Assembly: GCF_004359965.1 (NCBI RefSeq)
Contig: NZ_SMRQ01000016.1
Location: 1-60,607, forward strand
Source: Cognatilysobacter segetis
GTDB lineage: Bacteria; Pseudomonadota; Gammaproteobacteria; Xanthomonadales; Xanthomonadaceae
DNA: 60,607 nucleotides
Direction of reading: 5' to 3'
Every line of letters begins with the position of its first letter. Within the stretch, counting starts at the first letter, position 1. A model generated the notes under the pieces. That model was not told the DNA's origin. It made no database searches and saw only the letters and a program-made list of their open reading frames with translations. This document shows, piece by piece, positions 25,568 through 34,233 of the stretch. The position numbers were made by a program, and so were the translations under genes.

Positions 25568-26284
25568 ATGCGCCGATTCGCCCAGGCCTTCCTGCCCGAA
25601 GCGCTGCCGCCGGCCCTGCCGCCGGCGGTCGCGGCGGCGCTCGCGGAGGCGCCGGAGCGCTACAACGTCGCGGTGCGCAAGCCGGCGGCGGTGATCTACG
25701 ACGCCGGCGACGGCCTGGCCGTCTCGGACTTCACCTGGGGCCTCGTGCCGAGCTGGTCGAAGCTGCCCGAAACGAAGTACACCACCGTGACCGCGCGGCT
25801 GGAACGCGCGCCGTCCAGTCGCATCTACCGCAGCGCGTGGGAAAAGCGTCGCTGCGTGGTGCCGATGACCGGCTACTACAAATGGGATCGCACGACGAAG
25901 CCGGCCCGGCCGTACTTCATCCAGGCGCGCAACGGCGAGGTCCTGTTCGCGGCGGGACTGTGGGACCGCTGGCCCGCCGACGCGCCGGAGCTGCACACGT
26001 TCACCGTCCTCACGATGCCGAACGACGCCATCCCGCCGCCGCTCGTCCCCGACGGTCCGGTCGTCCTCGGCGCGGACGCGGTCACCGACTGGATCGCCGG
26101 GCCGTGGCTGCCGTCGCGCTTCCTGGCGAGGATGCGCCAGCCCGCGCTCGACGCCTATCCGGTGTCGCGCCGGATCCGCAGCCGCGACGTCGACGATTAC
26201 ACGCTGCTCGAACCCGCCGACGCGCTCGGCGACGACGCGTCGGACGGCGTTGACGACGGGGACTGGGACGAGGACGACGACTGA
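25568..26284 (+). CDS. SRAP (YedK/HMCES)-like protein lacking the catalytic residues
   Basis: 238 residues with the SRAP fold signatures RYNVA (N33), WGLVPSWSK, TARLERA, RRCVVPMTGYYKW and AYPVSRRI. Active SRAP proteins start MCGR and crosslink to abasic sites in single-stranded DNA through Cys2. Here the N-terminus is MRRFAQ, so Cys2 is gone. Comparison with E. coli YedK also shows Asn75 replaced by Thr (T74), Glu105 by Lys (K104) and His160 by Val (near 159). The C-terminus is an acidic tail (DDGDWDEDDD). The fold is kept without the chemistry, so a DNA-binding or regulatory role is possible. The intact paralogue is at 40707-41390. Confidence 0.8.
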   Translation: MRRFAQAFLPEALPPALPPAVAAALAEAPERYNVAVRKPAAVIYDAGDGLAVSDFTWGLVPSWSKLPETKYTTVTARLERAPSSRIYRSAWEKRRCVVPMTGYYKWDRTTKPARPYFIQARNGEVLFAAGLWDRWPADAPELHTFTVLTMPNDAIPPPLVPDGPVVLGADAVTDWIAGPWLPSRFLARMRQPALDAYPVSRRIRSRDVDDYTLLEPADALGDDASDGVDDGDWDEDDD

Positions 26285-26353
26285 GCCGGCTCGCGCTTTA
26301 CCCGTCCGACCCCGCCGGCGTCCAATGCGACGCAGGACGCACCGGAGACGCCC

Positions 26354-26800
26354 ATGCCCCGCATCGAAATCGAGCAGATCCCCGCCACCAACACGACGGG
26401 CTATCCCGCGCCCTACGCCGCGGCCGTGGCCGGGCGCTGGTATCGCCGGCTCGCGCCTGCGACGGGCCTCACCGACTTCGGCGCGTCGCACGTGCGCCTC
26501 GAGCCGGGCGCGTGGTCCTCGCAACGCCACTGGCACGAAGGCGAGGACGAGATGGTCGTCATGCTGACGGGCGAGGCCGTGCTGGTGGACGATCGCGGCG
26601 AAACGCGACTGCGCCCGGGCGACATCGCGGTGTTCCCGAAGAACGACGCCAACGGCCACTGCCTGCGCAACACGGGCGACGTCGAGTGCACGGTCCTCGC
26701 CATCGGGCGCCCGCCCGTGCAGGACTGCCATTACGCCGACATCGACCTCGTGTACTCCGCCGAGCGCGGCTACACGCACATGGACGGCACGCCCTACTGA
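26354..26800 (+). CDS. Cupin-domain protein
   Basis: 148 residues forming one cupin barrel. Motif 1 is RHWHEGEDEMVVMLTG, with His, His, Glu and a further Glu as likely metal ligands; motif 2 is LRPGDIAVFPKNDANGHC, ending in His. The first 30 residues (IPATNTTGYPAPYA) are typical of a proteobacterial cupin group often annotated as transcription-factor-like or mannose-isomerase-like; no helix-turn-helix is present. Enzymatic role unknown. It follows the SRAP-like gene by 69 bases and converges on the DUF4105 gene. Confidence 0.75.
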   Translation: MPRIEIEQIPATNTTGYPAPYAAAVAGRWYRRLAPATGLTDFGASHVRLEPGAWSSQRHWHEGEDEMVVMLTGEAVLVDDRGETRLRPGDIAVFPKNDANGHCLRNTGDVECTVLAIGRPPVQDCHYADIDLVYSAERGYTHMDGTPY

Positions 26801-26807
26801 GCGGGCG

Positions 26808-28598
26808 CTACGTCGCGTCGCGCGCCTGTGCGCGCAGGCGCGCACCGAGCAGCTCGACATTCGCGCGCACGGCCGCGAGGCTCTCGCGCCGCGCGCGTGG
26901 CAGTGCCTGTTCGCCCAGACGGCGCAGCGCGGTGGTGCGCGCATCCCAATCGGCCGCCGCCTCGGCGAGGCGCGGGCCTACGCGCGCGCGCTCGTCGGCG
27001 TCCGGCAGGCCGTAGCCCCCGCCCGCGAGCAGCGCGGCCGGTCGGGACAGCCGCGCGGCGAGCTCCAGCGCGTCATGCAGCGCCGTGTCGTCGGACGTCG
27101 CGCGGTGCCCCGAACCGACCCGATGCTTGATCGCGTCCATCGCGCGCACTTCCTCGCGACGCAGCGCGGCGTTCTCCAGTACCAGCAGTGCGGCCGTGGC
27201 GCGCAGGTCGGCGCGCTCGAACCATCCGGCACGCTCGGCCGCGGGGCGCGCCAGCCAGTCGCGTACGCGCGCCTGCGGAATCGGCAGCGTCGCACGGGCG
27301 GCGTCCAGCATGGCCTGCAGATGATCGGCCATGGAGTCGAACCGGTAGCCGTCGCGGCGTGCGCGGTCGGGATCGCCCAACACCGAGCCGTCGGCGACGC
27401 CGGCTCGCTCCAGGCGGGCCAGCAGGCCCGTCGGCGTCAGGCTGGAGAGCGGTGCCTGCGCGAGGCGCGGCACGCCGTCGTGGAGCAGCCGCCACGTCTC
27501 GACGGCGCAGTTGTTGTCGACGAAGCGGTAGCGCCCGTCGTAGCTCCAGTGGACCTGGGCGGCGCGGTCGAGCAGGGAGGCGATTTCCGCGGGCGAGAGC
27601 CGCAGCGGCACCGATCGCAGCGCGCGCAGCTCCACCTTGGTGTAGTCCTCGATCACCTGCGGCAGTGGCAGCACGAACAGCCGCGCCGGGTAACCGCCGG
27701 TGAGGCCCCGCCAGCTCGAGACCTGCACGTCGTCGACGAAGGCGCGGAACGAGAGCACCTCGTGCCACGCGATGTCCAGCCGGCAGTCGGGCCCCGGCGC
27801 GCGGCCGGGCGCGCAGACCACGAGCCGCAGCATGGCGTGGCCCCATCGGCTCATCGGGTGTGCGTCGGGCTCGGCCAGCAGGTAGTCGACCGCGTAGACG
27901 CGCGATGGGTCCAGCGCGAGCAGCGGCGACGGATCGGCCGACCCCTGGGTGGACGGCCGCGCGAAGGCCGGCGGGTCGCAGGCCGGGCCGCGCGCGATGG
28001 CGCGCGTGCGCTGACGCAGGTACGCCGCCAGCGCCGGCCGGCGGCAGCCGTACCCGGGGTCCAGCACGAAGTGCTCGAGGTTGACCGCGACGAACTCGGC
28101 GGGCGAGGACAGCTCGTACGCGTCCGGCGTGCGGTCGCGGAACGGGTTACGGCGCAGCCGCGCGTGCAGCGGCGTGGCCGACCAGCCGGCGAGGTCCAGC
28201 AGCCGGGGATCGCGCGAGGCACCACCGGCCGTCGAGCGGTCCCAGGCGTGCGCGAGTTCGTGCACGAAGGCCGCAAGGACGGCGCGGCCGAGCGGAGCGG
28301 ACGCCGCGTCGGCGGCAGGCGATATCGCCTCCGGTAGCAGGCCACGCCTCAGCGCGATCGTGCCGGCGCGGAAGTGTCCGTCCACGCCCGCGCGCAGGTC
28401 GTCGCGCCATTCGATGCGGACGCCGGCGTCCAGCGTTTCGATCAGCGCGGGCGGCAGGCGCGGGCGGATCGCCGCCAGTACGGCCGCGGTCGCCCGCGCG
28501 TCGGCCTCGGCGCGATCGGGCGGCGCCGGCGTCGCATGCGCGGCGGTCGCCGCCGCCAAGCACAGCAGCGCGACGGCGAGGCCGCGGCGGCATTCCAT
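26808..28598 (-). CDS. Exported protein with HExxH site and DUF4105 (Lnb-like) domain
   Basis: 596 residues with a signal peptide (LAVALLCLAAATAAHA). Region 1 (about 30-210) has a zinc-protease-like FVHELAHAWDR (H113, E114, H117), with E168 in SSPAEFVAVNLEHF as a candidate third ligand. Region 2 (about 233-420) matches DUF4105: YAVDYLLAEPDAHPMSRWGHAML (H254), LPLPQVIEDYTKVEL, and DNNCAVETW (C364). That His/Cys order is like a permuted papain/NlpC fold; DUF4105 is the domain of the proposed lipoprotein N-acyltransferase Lnb. The C-terminal 170 residues are helical. It is followed by the DUF2388 gene upstream on the same strand with an 18-base gap, so the two likely form an operon. Confidence 0.75.
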   Translation of the reverse strand: MECRRGLAVALLCLAAATAAHATPAPPDRAEADARATAAVLAAIRPRLPPALIETLDAGVRIEWRDDLRAGVDGHFRAGTIALRRGLLPEAISPAADAASAPLGRAVLAAFVHELAHAWDRSTAGGASRDPRLLDLAGWSATPLHARLRRNPFRDRTPDAYELSSPAEFVAVNLEHFVLDPGYGCRRPALAAYLRQRTRAIARGPACDPPAFARPSTQGSADPSPLLALDPSRVYAVDYLLAEPDAHPMSRWGHAMLRLVVCAPGRAPGPDCRLDIAWHEVLSFRAFVDDVQVSSWRGLTGGYPARLFVLPLPQVIEDYTKVELRALRSVPLRLSPAEIASLLDRAAQVHWSYDGRYRFVDNNCAVETWRLLHDGVPRLAQAPLSSLTPTGLLARLERAGVADGSVLGDPDRARRDGYRFDSMADHLQAMLDAARATLPIPQARVRDWLARPAAERAGWFERADLRATAALLVLENAALRREEVRAMDAIKHRVGSGHRATSDDTALHDALELAARLSRPAALLAGGGYGLPDADERARVGPRLAEAAADWDARTTALRRLGEQALPRARRESLAAVRANVELLGARLRAQARDAT

Positions 28599-28615
28599 CG
28601 CGCGTAGCCCGCGGC

Positions 28616-28930
28616 TCAGCGGGCGAGGATCGCCATCGCGAGCTGCATGTCGCTCGCGGCGCGCGCATCGACGCGCGACGCACGCAGCACGCGCAAGGCC
28701 GCTTCAAGCTGTGCGCCGCGCACGCGCCCCTCGCTCGCGACGAACAGCGCCGCGTCCTCGCGGGCCTGCAGCACCACCTTGTCGTTGCCGGTACTGCTGC
28801 CGGTCGAGTTGGAAACGCCGGCCGAGGATGCGCCGGCGGAACTGCCGGCGAAGCTGCTGGCGGCGGCGGGCGCGGCGGCGATCGGAAGGGCGATCGCGAT
28901 CGCGGTGGCGAGGAGGCGTGGGTGGGTCAT
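28616..28930 (-). CDS. Exported DUF2388 family protein
   Basis: 104 residues. A signal peptide (LLATAIAIALPIAAAPAAA) precedes a Ser/Gly linker and the DUF2388 core, which reads DKVVLQAREDAALFVASEG, then RGAQLEAALRVLR. The family is found in pseudomonads and relatives and its function is unknown. It lies 18 bases upstream of the DUF4105 gene in the same direction, so the two envelope proteins are probably expressed together. Confidence 0.8.
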   Translation of the reverse strand: MTHPRLLATAIAIALPIAAAPAAASSFAGSSAGASSAGVSNSTGSSTGNDKVVLQAREDAALFVASEGRVRGAQLEAALRVLRASRVDARAASDMQLAMAILAR

Positions 28931-29004
28931 GCGGACGGGCAGGCAGTCGACGAACCGCGAGGATAGTCGCCCGCGCGATGCCCGCGCTGAACCGGCCGTG
29001 TCGC

Positions 29005-29304
29005 TCAGTGGCCGCGCGGGGCGTCCGCGGGCGTGCCGTCGGTGGGATCGACCACCGCGAACTCCGGCGACTCGGCGTCGTGCACGTGGCGTAGCGCCTC
29101 GACCACCTCCGGCGCCAGGCGCGCCATGTCGAGCACGACCTTGCCCGAATGCACGTCGCGCACCGCATCGTGCGGCAGCACGAAATCGCCCGCGTTCTGG
29201 ATGTTGACCACGAACTCCGTGCGCCGCGTCTCGCGCACGGCGCCCACGCCGACGCTGCCGTCCGCCACGAACACCATCTGGCCGACTTCGATCTGTTCCT
29301 GCAT
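29005..29304 (-). CDS. DUF2171-like PRC-barrel-type small protein
   Basis: 99 residues. It opens with EQIEVGQMVFVADGSVGVG and continues HDAVRDVHSGKVVLDMARL, the beta-rich pattern of DUF2171/PRC-barrel proteins often found in stress-linked gene sets. GAGGTG six bases before the ATG at 29304 supports the start over the in-frame extension to 29340. It is soluble and acidic at the C-terminus, divergent from the DUF1993 gene. Confidence 0.7.
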   Translation of the reverse strand: MQEQIEVGQMVFVADGSVGVGAVRETRRTEFVVNIQNAGDFVLPHDAVRDVHSGKVVLDMARLAPEVVEALRHVHDAESPEFAVVDPTDGTPADAPRGH

Positions 29305-29429
29305 GGCTGCACCTCGTGACGGCCGCGACGGCGGCCGCATGCGCCGATCTTGGTCAGCCGCCGGGGTGGGACGCGTGAACGCGGGGGTCGCGCGGACTAA
29401 GCTGCGCGCTTCCCGACCGCGAGGTGTAC

Positions 29430-29948
29430 ATGACCATTTCCCTGTACCAGGCGTCCGTTCCCGCCTTCGAGCGCGCGCTGCGCAACCTGCGGCACATCCT
29501 CGACAAGGGGGCCACCCATGCGCGCGAGCGCGGCGTCGACCCCGACACGCTGCTGGGCCTGCGGCTGATCGACGACATGCTGCCGCTGTCGCGGCAGGTG
29601 CAGATCGCCTGCGACATGGCGAAGAACGGCGCGGCGCGTCTCGCCGGGATGGAGCCGCCCGCGATCGCCGACGAGGAGGCCAGCCTCGACCAGCTGCACG
29701 AGCGGATCGAGCGCACGCTCGCCATCGTGCGCGGCATCGACCCGTCGGCGATCGACGGGGCCGAAGGACGCGAGGTCGTGCTCAAGATGCGCAGCGGCGA
29801 GATGCGCTTCAACGGCCAGGACTACCTCACCACCTTCGTGCTGCCCAACCTCTATTTCCACGTGACGATGACGTACGCGCTGCTGCGTCGCGAAGGCGTG
29901 CCGCTCGGCAAGCTCGATTTCATCGCCGGCCCCGACGCGCCGGCCTGA
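29430..29948 (+). CDS. DUF1993 family protein
   Basis: 172 residues, all-helical, of the DinB-like DUF1993 family: ISLYQASVPAFERALRNLRHILDKG at the N-terminus and QDYLTTFVLPNLYFHVTMTYALLR near the C-terminus, where conserved Tyr, Asn and His are expected. A -10-like TAAGCT is at 29398-29403, 26 bases before the ATG. The GAGGTG directly before it is too close for a normal Shine-Dalgarno, so a GTG at 29424 could be used instead. Function unknown. Confidence 0.8.
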   Translation: MTISLYQASVPAFERALRNLRHILDKGATHARERGVDPDTLLGLRLIDDMLPLSRQVQIACDMAKNGAARLAGMEPPAIADEEASLDQLHERIERTLAIVRGIDPSAIDGAEGREVVLKMRSGEMRFNGQDYLTTFVLPNLYFHVTMTYALLRREGVPLGKLDFIAGPDAPA

Positions 29949-30036
29949 GCCGTCGTCACGCGTCGCTGAGGCCGGGATCACCGGCGCTTTGCGCGCCCAC
30001 CGCCATGCTGCGGTCTTCCCGACCAAGGAACGCAGC

Positions 30037-31026
30037 ATGGCCAGCCAGCATCGGAAAGGCGACGGCGCCCGCACCGCGTCCGCGCAGCGCGAGATCCAGT
30101 CCCGCATCGACGCGGGCGAGAAGGGCGGCGCGTCCGCCGAAGGCAAGAAGCAGCCGGTGCAGGCCGGTGTCGAGGCCGAGCCCGAGAACCCGATGCCGAA
30201 GCAGCATCTCGACAAGCCCGGCAACGAGCACGAGCTCGATGTCGAGCCGCGATTCCTGGCGCCCGGCTACGTCGGCAGCGGCAAGTTGCAGGACATGGTG
30301 GCGATCGTGACCGGCGGCGATTCCGGCATCGGCCGCGCGGTGGCGGTGCTGTTCGCGCGCGAGGGCGCCGACGTCGCGGTGATGTACCTCGACGAGCACG
30401 AGGACGCGAAAACGACCCAGGAATTCGTGGAGGCGGAGGGTCGACGCTGCCTGACCATCGCCGGCGACGTGCGCGACGCGGCGTTCTGCGAGCGCGCGGT
30501 GAAGCAGGTCGTCGACACGTTCGACCGGCTCGACATCCTCGTCAACAACGCCGCCTTCCAGCAGCATGCCAAGTCGCTCGAGGACATCACCGACGAGCAC
30601 CTCATGATGACGCTGGAAACCAACATCGGCGGCTATTTCCACATGGCGCGCGCGGTGCTGCCGCACATGGACAAGGGCGCCTGCATCATCAACACCAGTT
30701 CGGAAACCGCGCTGTTCGGCAGCAAGCAGCTGCTCGACTATTCGGCGACGAAGGGCGCGATCAATGCCTTCACCAAATCGCTCGCCAGCAACCTGCTCGA
30801 GCGCGGCATCCGGGTGAATGCAGTGGCGCCGGGCCCGGTGTGGACGCCGCTCAATCCGGCGGACAAGGACGCCGAATCCGTCGCCAAGTTCGGCGAGGAC
30901 AGCGACATGGGCCGCCCTGCGCAGCCGGAGGAGCTGTCGCCGGCCTACGTGTTCCTCGCGTCGCCGGTGACCGGTTCGTACGTCAACGGCGCGATCCTGC
31001 CGGTGATGGGCGGCCCGCGCGGCTGA
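30037..31026 (+). CDS. SDR family oxidoreductase, YghA-like
   Basis: 329 residues. A 90-residue charged N-terminal extension (KGDGARTASAQREIQSRIDAG) precedes a classical short-chain dehydrogenase: TGGDSGIGRAVAV for coenzyme, NNAAF, INTSSETALFG with the Ser, and DYSATKGAINAF with Tyr and Lys. The C-terminal segment SYVNGAILPVMGG is usual for the group. YghA-like enzymes are general-stress oxidoreductases. AAGGAA at 30025-30030 fixes the ATG at 30037. It is transcribed alone and converges on the DUF1615 gene. Confidence 0.88.
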   Translation: MASQHRKGDGARTASAQREIQSRIDAGEKGGASAEGKKQPVQAGVEAEPENPMPKQHLDKPGNEHELDVEPRFLAPGYVGSGKLQDMVAIVTGGDSGIGRAVAVLFAREGADVAVMYLDEHEDAKTTQEFVEAEGRRCLTIAGDVRDAAFCERAVKQVVDTFDRLDILVNNAAFQQHAKSLEDITDEHLMMTLETNIGGYFHMARAVLPHMDKGACIINTSSETALFGSKQLLDYSATKGAINAFTKSLASNLLERGIRVNAVAPGPVWTPLNPADKDAESVAKFGEDSDMGRPAQPEELSPAYVFLASPVTGSYVNGAILPVMGGPRG

Positions 31027-31056
31027 CCGCGCGGGAGACGGCGCCCGAACGCGGAC

Positions 31057-32169
31057 TCAGCGCTTCGCCCGCCCCATGCAGCGGCGATAGCGCTGGTCCA
31101 CCCGCTGCGCGAACCACGCGGTGGTGAGCCGGCGTGAGATCTTCGGGCTGGACAGGCGGATTTCCGGGAGGCGCGCACGCGGCAGCGCATGCCCCGCGGC
31201 GCGCTCGGCGAGGGCGTAGACATCGCGATAGAGATCGGTGTCCTCGAAGTCCAGCGAACGCGCCTTCAGCAGCGCACGGTGGATGCCGCGGTCGTCGAGC
31301 CCGAGTTCCTGCGACAGGGCCCGCACCGCGACTTCCGTGCGGCTCGCTTCGCTGCCGTCGTAACGCACGAGGTCGCCGTCAAGGTCGAGCGGAATGCCCG
31401 ATGCGACCGCGACCGCATGCTGGAACGCGGCATTGCGGCTCGCGTACCAGCCGGCGTTGTAATCGGCGAAGCGGTACAGCAGCTGCCGGTACGACGTCCG
31501 GTAGCCCAGCAGATGCGCGGTGCCGAAGTAGACGCCGCCGCGGCGGGTGAACACCTCGTGGCGGATCGAGCCGTCGACGGGATAGGGGTAGTCGCGGTCG
31601 CTCGCGAGCTGCTCGGCGAAGGCGATCGACACCTGCATGGGCCCGCCCGTGTGCACGGGATTCGAGCTCGCGAGCAGGCGCCGGCCCATGGGCACGCGGT
31701 CAATCATCGACTCGTAGATGTCGCTGAGCTCACGCTCGCTCGTCGCGGCTTCGATGCGCTGCTGCCAGGTGCGGCCGTCGGGCGAATCGATCTGCAGCGC
31801 GGCGCGCGCGACCAGGGGCGGAATGTGGTGGGCGGCGAAGCGCCGGTCGATCTCCTCCAGCGCGATGCGGCCGAGTCCCGGCACCTTCGGATCGCTCGCG
31901 AACGTGGATTCCTGCTCGGTCACGGCAATGACCGCGCAGAGGTTCGCCGTGGCCGGATTGATGCGCAGTGCGGAGAACGCGGCCTGGATGTCGGCCGCCC
32001 ACCCGCTGCGGTCGCGCACGCCGGCCGGCATCAGGCGGCCGAGTTCGGCGCGCACTTCCGCAGGCGTCTTCGGACGCTCGCGCTTCTCCTCACGGCAACC
32101 GGGCAGGACGAGCCACAGGGCGATGGCGAGCAGGGGCAGGGCACGGCGCGATGGACGGGTCGAAGGCAT
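31057..32169 (-). CDS. DUF1615 family lipoprotein
   Basis: 370 residues. MPSTRPSRRALPLL begins a lipoprotein signal with lipobox LPGC (C25). The mature protein fits DUF1615: AVIAVTEQESTFASDPKVPGLGRIA, VHTGGPMQVSIAFAEQLA and FADYNAGWYASRNAAFQ. The EQES/GPMQVS pattern resembles a lysozyme-like transglycosylase fold, so action on peptidoglycan is possible but unproven. The start is fixed by the signal; upstream sequence in frame is Arg-rich. It is divergent from the DUF1203 gene with a 189-base gap. Confidence 0.82.
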   Translation of the reverse strand: MPSTRPSRRALPLLAIALWLVLPGCREEKRERPKTPAEVRAELGRLMPAGVRDRSGWAADIQAAFSALRINPATANLCAVIAVTEQESTFASDPKVPGLGRIALEEIDRRFAAHHIPPLVARAALQIDSPDGRTWQQRIEAATSERELSDIYESMIDRVPMGRRLLASSNPVHTGGPMQVSIAFAEQLASDRDYPYPVDGSIRHEVFTRRGGVYFGTAHLLGYRTSYRQLLYRFADYNAGWYASRNAAFQHAVAVASGIPLDLDGDLVRYDGSEASRTEVAVRALSQELGLDDRGIHRALLKARSLDFEDTDLYRDVYALAERAAGHALPRARLPEIRLSSPKISRRLTTAWFAQRVDQRYRRCMGRAKR

Positions 32170-32358
32170 CGGGTTTCCGGGAGAAAGGACGTCGGCCGCC
32201 GCCGTCGATCGGGCGGCCGGCATGGGGATGCGCATTTCCAGCTGGGCTGCGCGCGGGCAAGCGTAGCCCACCGGCCGTGGCGCGGCAGCGCACGATGCGG
32301 ATGGTGGCGTCGCCCGGCGCGCGCGAGTGTGGCGCCTCCGATCCTCGTGAGTGCCGCC

Positions 32359-32832
32359 ATGTCCTTCCGCATCCTGGGCCTCGATCCCGCGCCGTTTCTT
32401 CCGCTGTACGGACTCGACGATGCAGCGCTGCAGGCGCGCGGTGCGCGGCGGGTCCGCGTCGGTCCGGACGGCGGCGTGCCCGACCGCGTGGAACTGCGCG
32501 ACCTCGCCGACGGCGAGACCGCGCTGCTGCTCAATTTCGTGCACCAGCCCGCCGACACCCCGTTCCGCGCCAGCCACGCGATCTACGTCCGCGAGGGTGC
32601 GACCGCGGCGCGTTCGGTCGACGGCCGCGTCCCGGCCGTGATGGCGCGACGCCTGCTGTCGCTGAGGGCGTTCGACGCGGGCGGGATGATGGTCGACGCC
32701 GACGTGGTGGAGGGCACGGCTGCCGCCGGCCGCATCGTCGCGATGCTGGACGCGCCGGCGGTGGACTACCTGCACGCGCACTACGCGCGGCCGGGCTGCT
32801 TCGCGGCGCGCGTCGAGCGCCTGGCGCGCTAG
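32359..32832 (+). CDS. DUF1203 family protein
   Basis: 157 residues, soluble. The opening MSFRILGLDPAPFLPLYGL and the central ETALLLNFVHQPADTPFRASHAIYV match DUF1203, a small family of unknown function with a conserved His/Tyr/Glu-rich beta core. A conserved VDYLHAHYARPGCFAARV ends the protein. Its stop codon overlaps that of the convergent GGDEF gene by four bases. Confidence 0.85.
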   Translation: MSFRILGLDPAPFLPLYGLDDAALQARGARRVRVGPDGGVPDRVELRDLADGETALLLNFVHQPADTPFRASHAIYVREGATAARSVDGRVPAVMARRLLSLRAFDAGGMMVDADVVEGTAAAGRIVAMLDAPAVDYLHAHYARPGCFAARVERLAR

Positions 32833-33839
32833 CCGCGGGCGCCTCGTCGGGCGTTCTTGCAGGCGTACATGGCGCGATCCGCGCGTGCCAGCACGGCCTC
32901 CGCATCGACTTCACCGGTCCGTGCGAGCACCACGCCGACGCTCGCGCCGGCGTAGTCGATGGCGGCGCCGCCGCCGATGTCGAAGCGCCCGCGCGTCGCC
33001 GCTTCGAGTCGCTGGCGCAGCACGTCCGCCGCGGCGTCCGCGGTCTCCCGCGGCACGGTGCCGGCCACCACGAACTCGTCGCCGCCGATGCGCGCCACGA
33101 GATCGCCGCCGCGCAGCGCGGTTTCGAGCGCTCGTGCCATCGCGACGAGGAAGCGGTCGCCGGCTTCGTGGCCGTGGCGATCGTTGATCGGCTTGAACGC
33201 GTCGAGGTCGATGTAGGCGACGACCAGCGCGCGGTCGTCGCGCTGGACGCGCGCGAGCATCCGGCTGAGTTCCCGCTCGAGCGACCGGCGGTTCGGCAGC
33301 CCGGTGAGCGAATCGGCCAGCGCGGACTCCGCCAGCTCCTCGTTCGCGCGACGGAGCTCGTCGATCAGGCGTTCGCGCTCGAGGTGGTAGCCGATCAGGC
33401 GCGAGAACAGGCGAAGCACGTTCTCGGCGTCGGCGTCGATGACGTGGCGTTCCGCGCTGGCCGCGCACAGCGTGCCGTACAGCGCGCCGTCGCCTGCGCG
33501 CACCGGCACGCTGACGTACGTCTGCAGGCCCAGCGTTCGCGCGGCCTCGGAATCGCCCCAGCGCGCCGGCACGTCGTCGCATTGCGTGCGGCCCTCCTCG
33601 ATGGCGCGCCGGCACAGCGTGTCGTCCCAGGGAACGCGGATGCCCTCCGGGATCTCCAGCGAGCCGCTGTTGCGCGAGAACAGCACCGACTGCTGCTGCG
33701 CGACGAGGTCCACGGTCGTCAGGTACGTGCTGTCCAAGCCCGTCACCGCATGCAGCATTTCGAGCAGCGGCCTGACCAGGTCCTCCAGCGTGCGGGCGTG
33801 TTCGACGGACTGCGACAGCTGGGCGAGCAGGCGATCCAT
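32829..33839 (-). CDS. GAF-GGDEF diguanylate cyclase, cytoplasmic
   Basis: 336 residues. An N-terminal GAF domain (about 10-155; LGLQTYVSVPVRAGDGALYGTLCA) is followed by a short coiled segment and a GGDEF domain. The active site is GGDEF (252-256) with the inhibitory RGGD (243-246) five residues before it, and the substrate-binding DLDAFKPINDRHGHEAGD is intact. There is no membrane helix, so it senses an intracellular ligand through GAF. c-di-GMP synthesis with product inhibition is expected. Its stop overlaps the DUF1203 stop tail to tail. Confidence 0.9.
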   Translation of the reverse strand: MDRLLAQLSQSVEHARTLEDLVRPLLEMLHAVTGLDSTYLTTVDLVAQQQSVLFSRNSGSLEIPEGIRVPWDDTLCRRAIEEGRTQCDDVPARWGDSEAARTLGLQTYVSVPVRAGDGALYGTLCAASAERHVIDADAENVLRLFSRLIGYHLERERLIDELRRANEELAESALADSLTGLPNRRSLERELSRMLARVQRDDRALVVAYIDLDAFKPINDRHGHEAGDRFLVAMARALETALRGGDLVARIGGDEFVVAGTVPRETADAAADVLRQRLEAATRGRFDIGGGAAIDYAGASVGVVLARTGEVDAEAVLARADRAMYACKNARRGARG

Positions 33840-33939
33840 GGGCGGTCCGGAGGTGGCGTCGCAGCGATTCTGCCCGAGCGGCCAAGCGGCCGGAACCGAA
33901 GTGCGCCGCGGGGTCGTGCGGCGTTCACCGCGCGCGGCC

Positions 33940-33945
33940 TATGCT
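33940..33945 (+). promoter_or_regulatory. Candidate -10 box for the DksA-like gene
   Basis: TATGCT (4/6 to TATAAT) lies 21 bases before the chosen ATG at 33967, and GGAGG follows at 33954-33958. It sits in the divergent gap between the GGDEF and DksA-like genes. Confidence 0.35.
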
Positions 33946-33966
33946 TTTCGCGAGGAGGGCATGGCG

Positions 33967-34233
33967 ATGGCGACAGGCTGGGCAGGCGACGGCGCGGTAC
34001 AGGACCAGATCGACGCGACGGTGTGCGATGCGATCCGCCGCGCGCGCAGCCGGCTGCCCCAGGGGCCGGGCCGCAGCCATTGCGAGGAGTGCGAGGCGCC
34101 GATCCCCGACGCGCGACGCGCGGCACTGCCGGGCGTGCGTCTGTGCGTGGCCTGCCAGGAGCAGCACGATGCGGACGAGGCCGCGGTCACCGGCTACAAC
34201 CGGCGCGGCAGCAAGGACAGCCAGCTGCGTTGA
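33967..34233 (+). CDS. DksA/TraR-type zinc-finger protein, YbiI-like
   Basis: 88 residues. The four-cysteine finger reads CEEC (C39, C42) and, after a 17-residue loop, CVAC (C60, C63), within SHCEECEAPIPDARRAALPG. It is too short for the coiled-coil of DksA and is like YbiI/TraR proteins that bind RNA polymerase's secondary channel. An ATG six bases earlier is in frame, but GGAGG at 33954-33958 is eight bases from 33967, which fits better. It is tail to tail with the NUDIX gene, the two stops lying directly side by side. Confidence 0.82.
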   Translation: MATGWAGDGAVQDQIDATVCDAIRRARSRLPQGPGRSHCEECEAPIPDARRAALPGVRLCVACQEQHDADEAAVTGYNRRGSKDSQLR

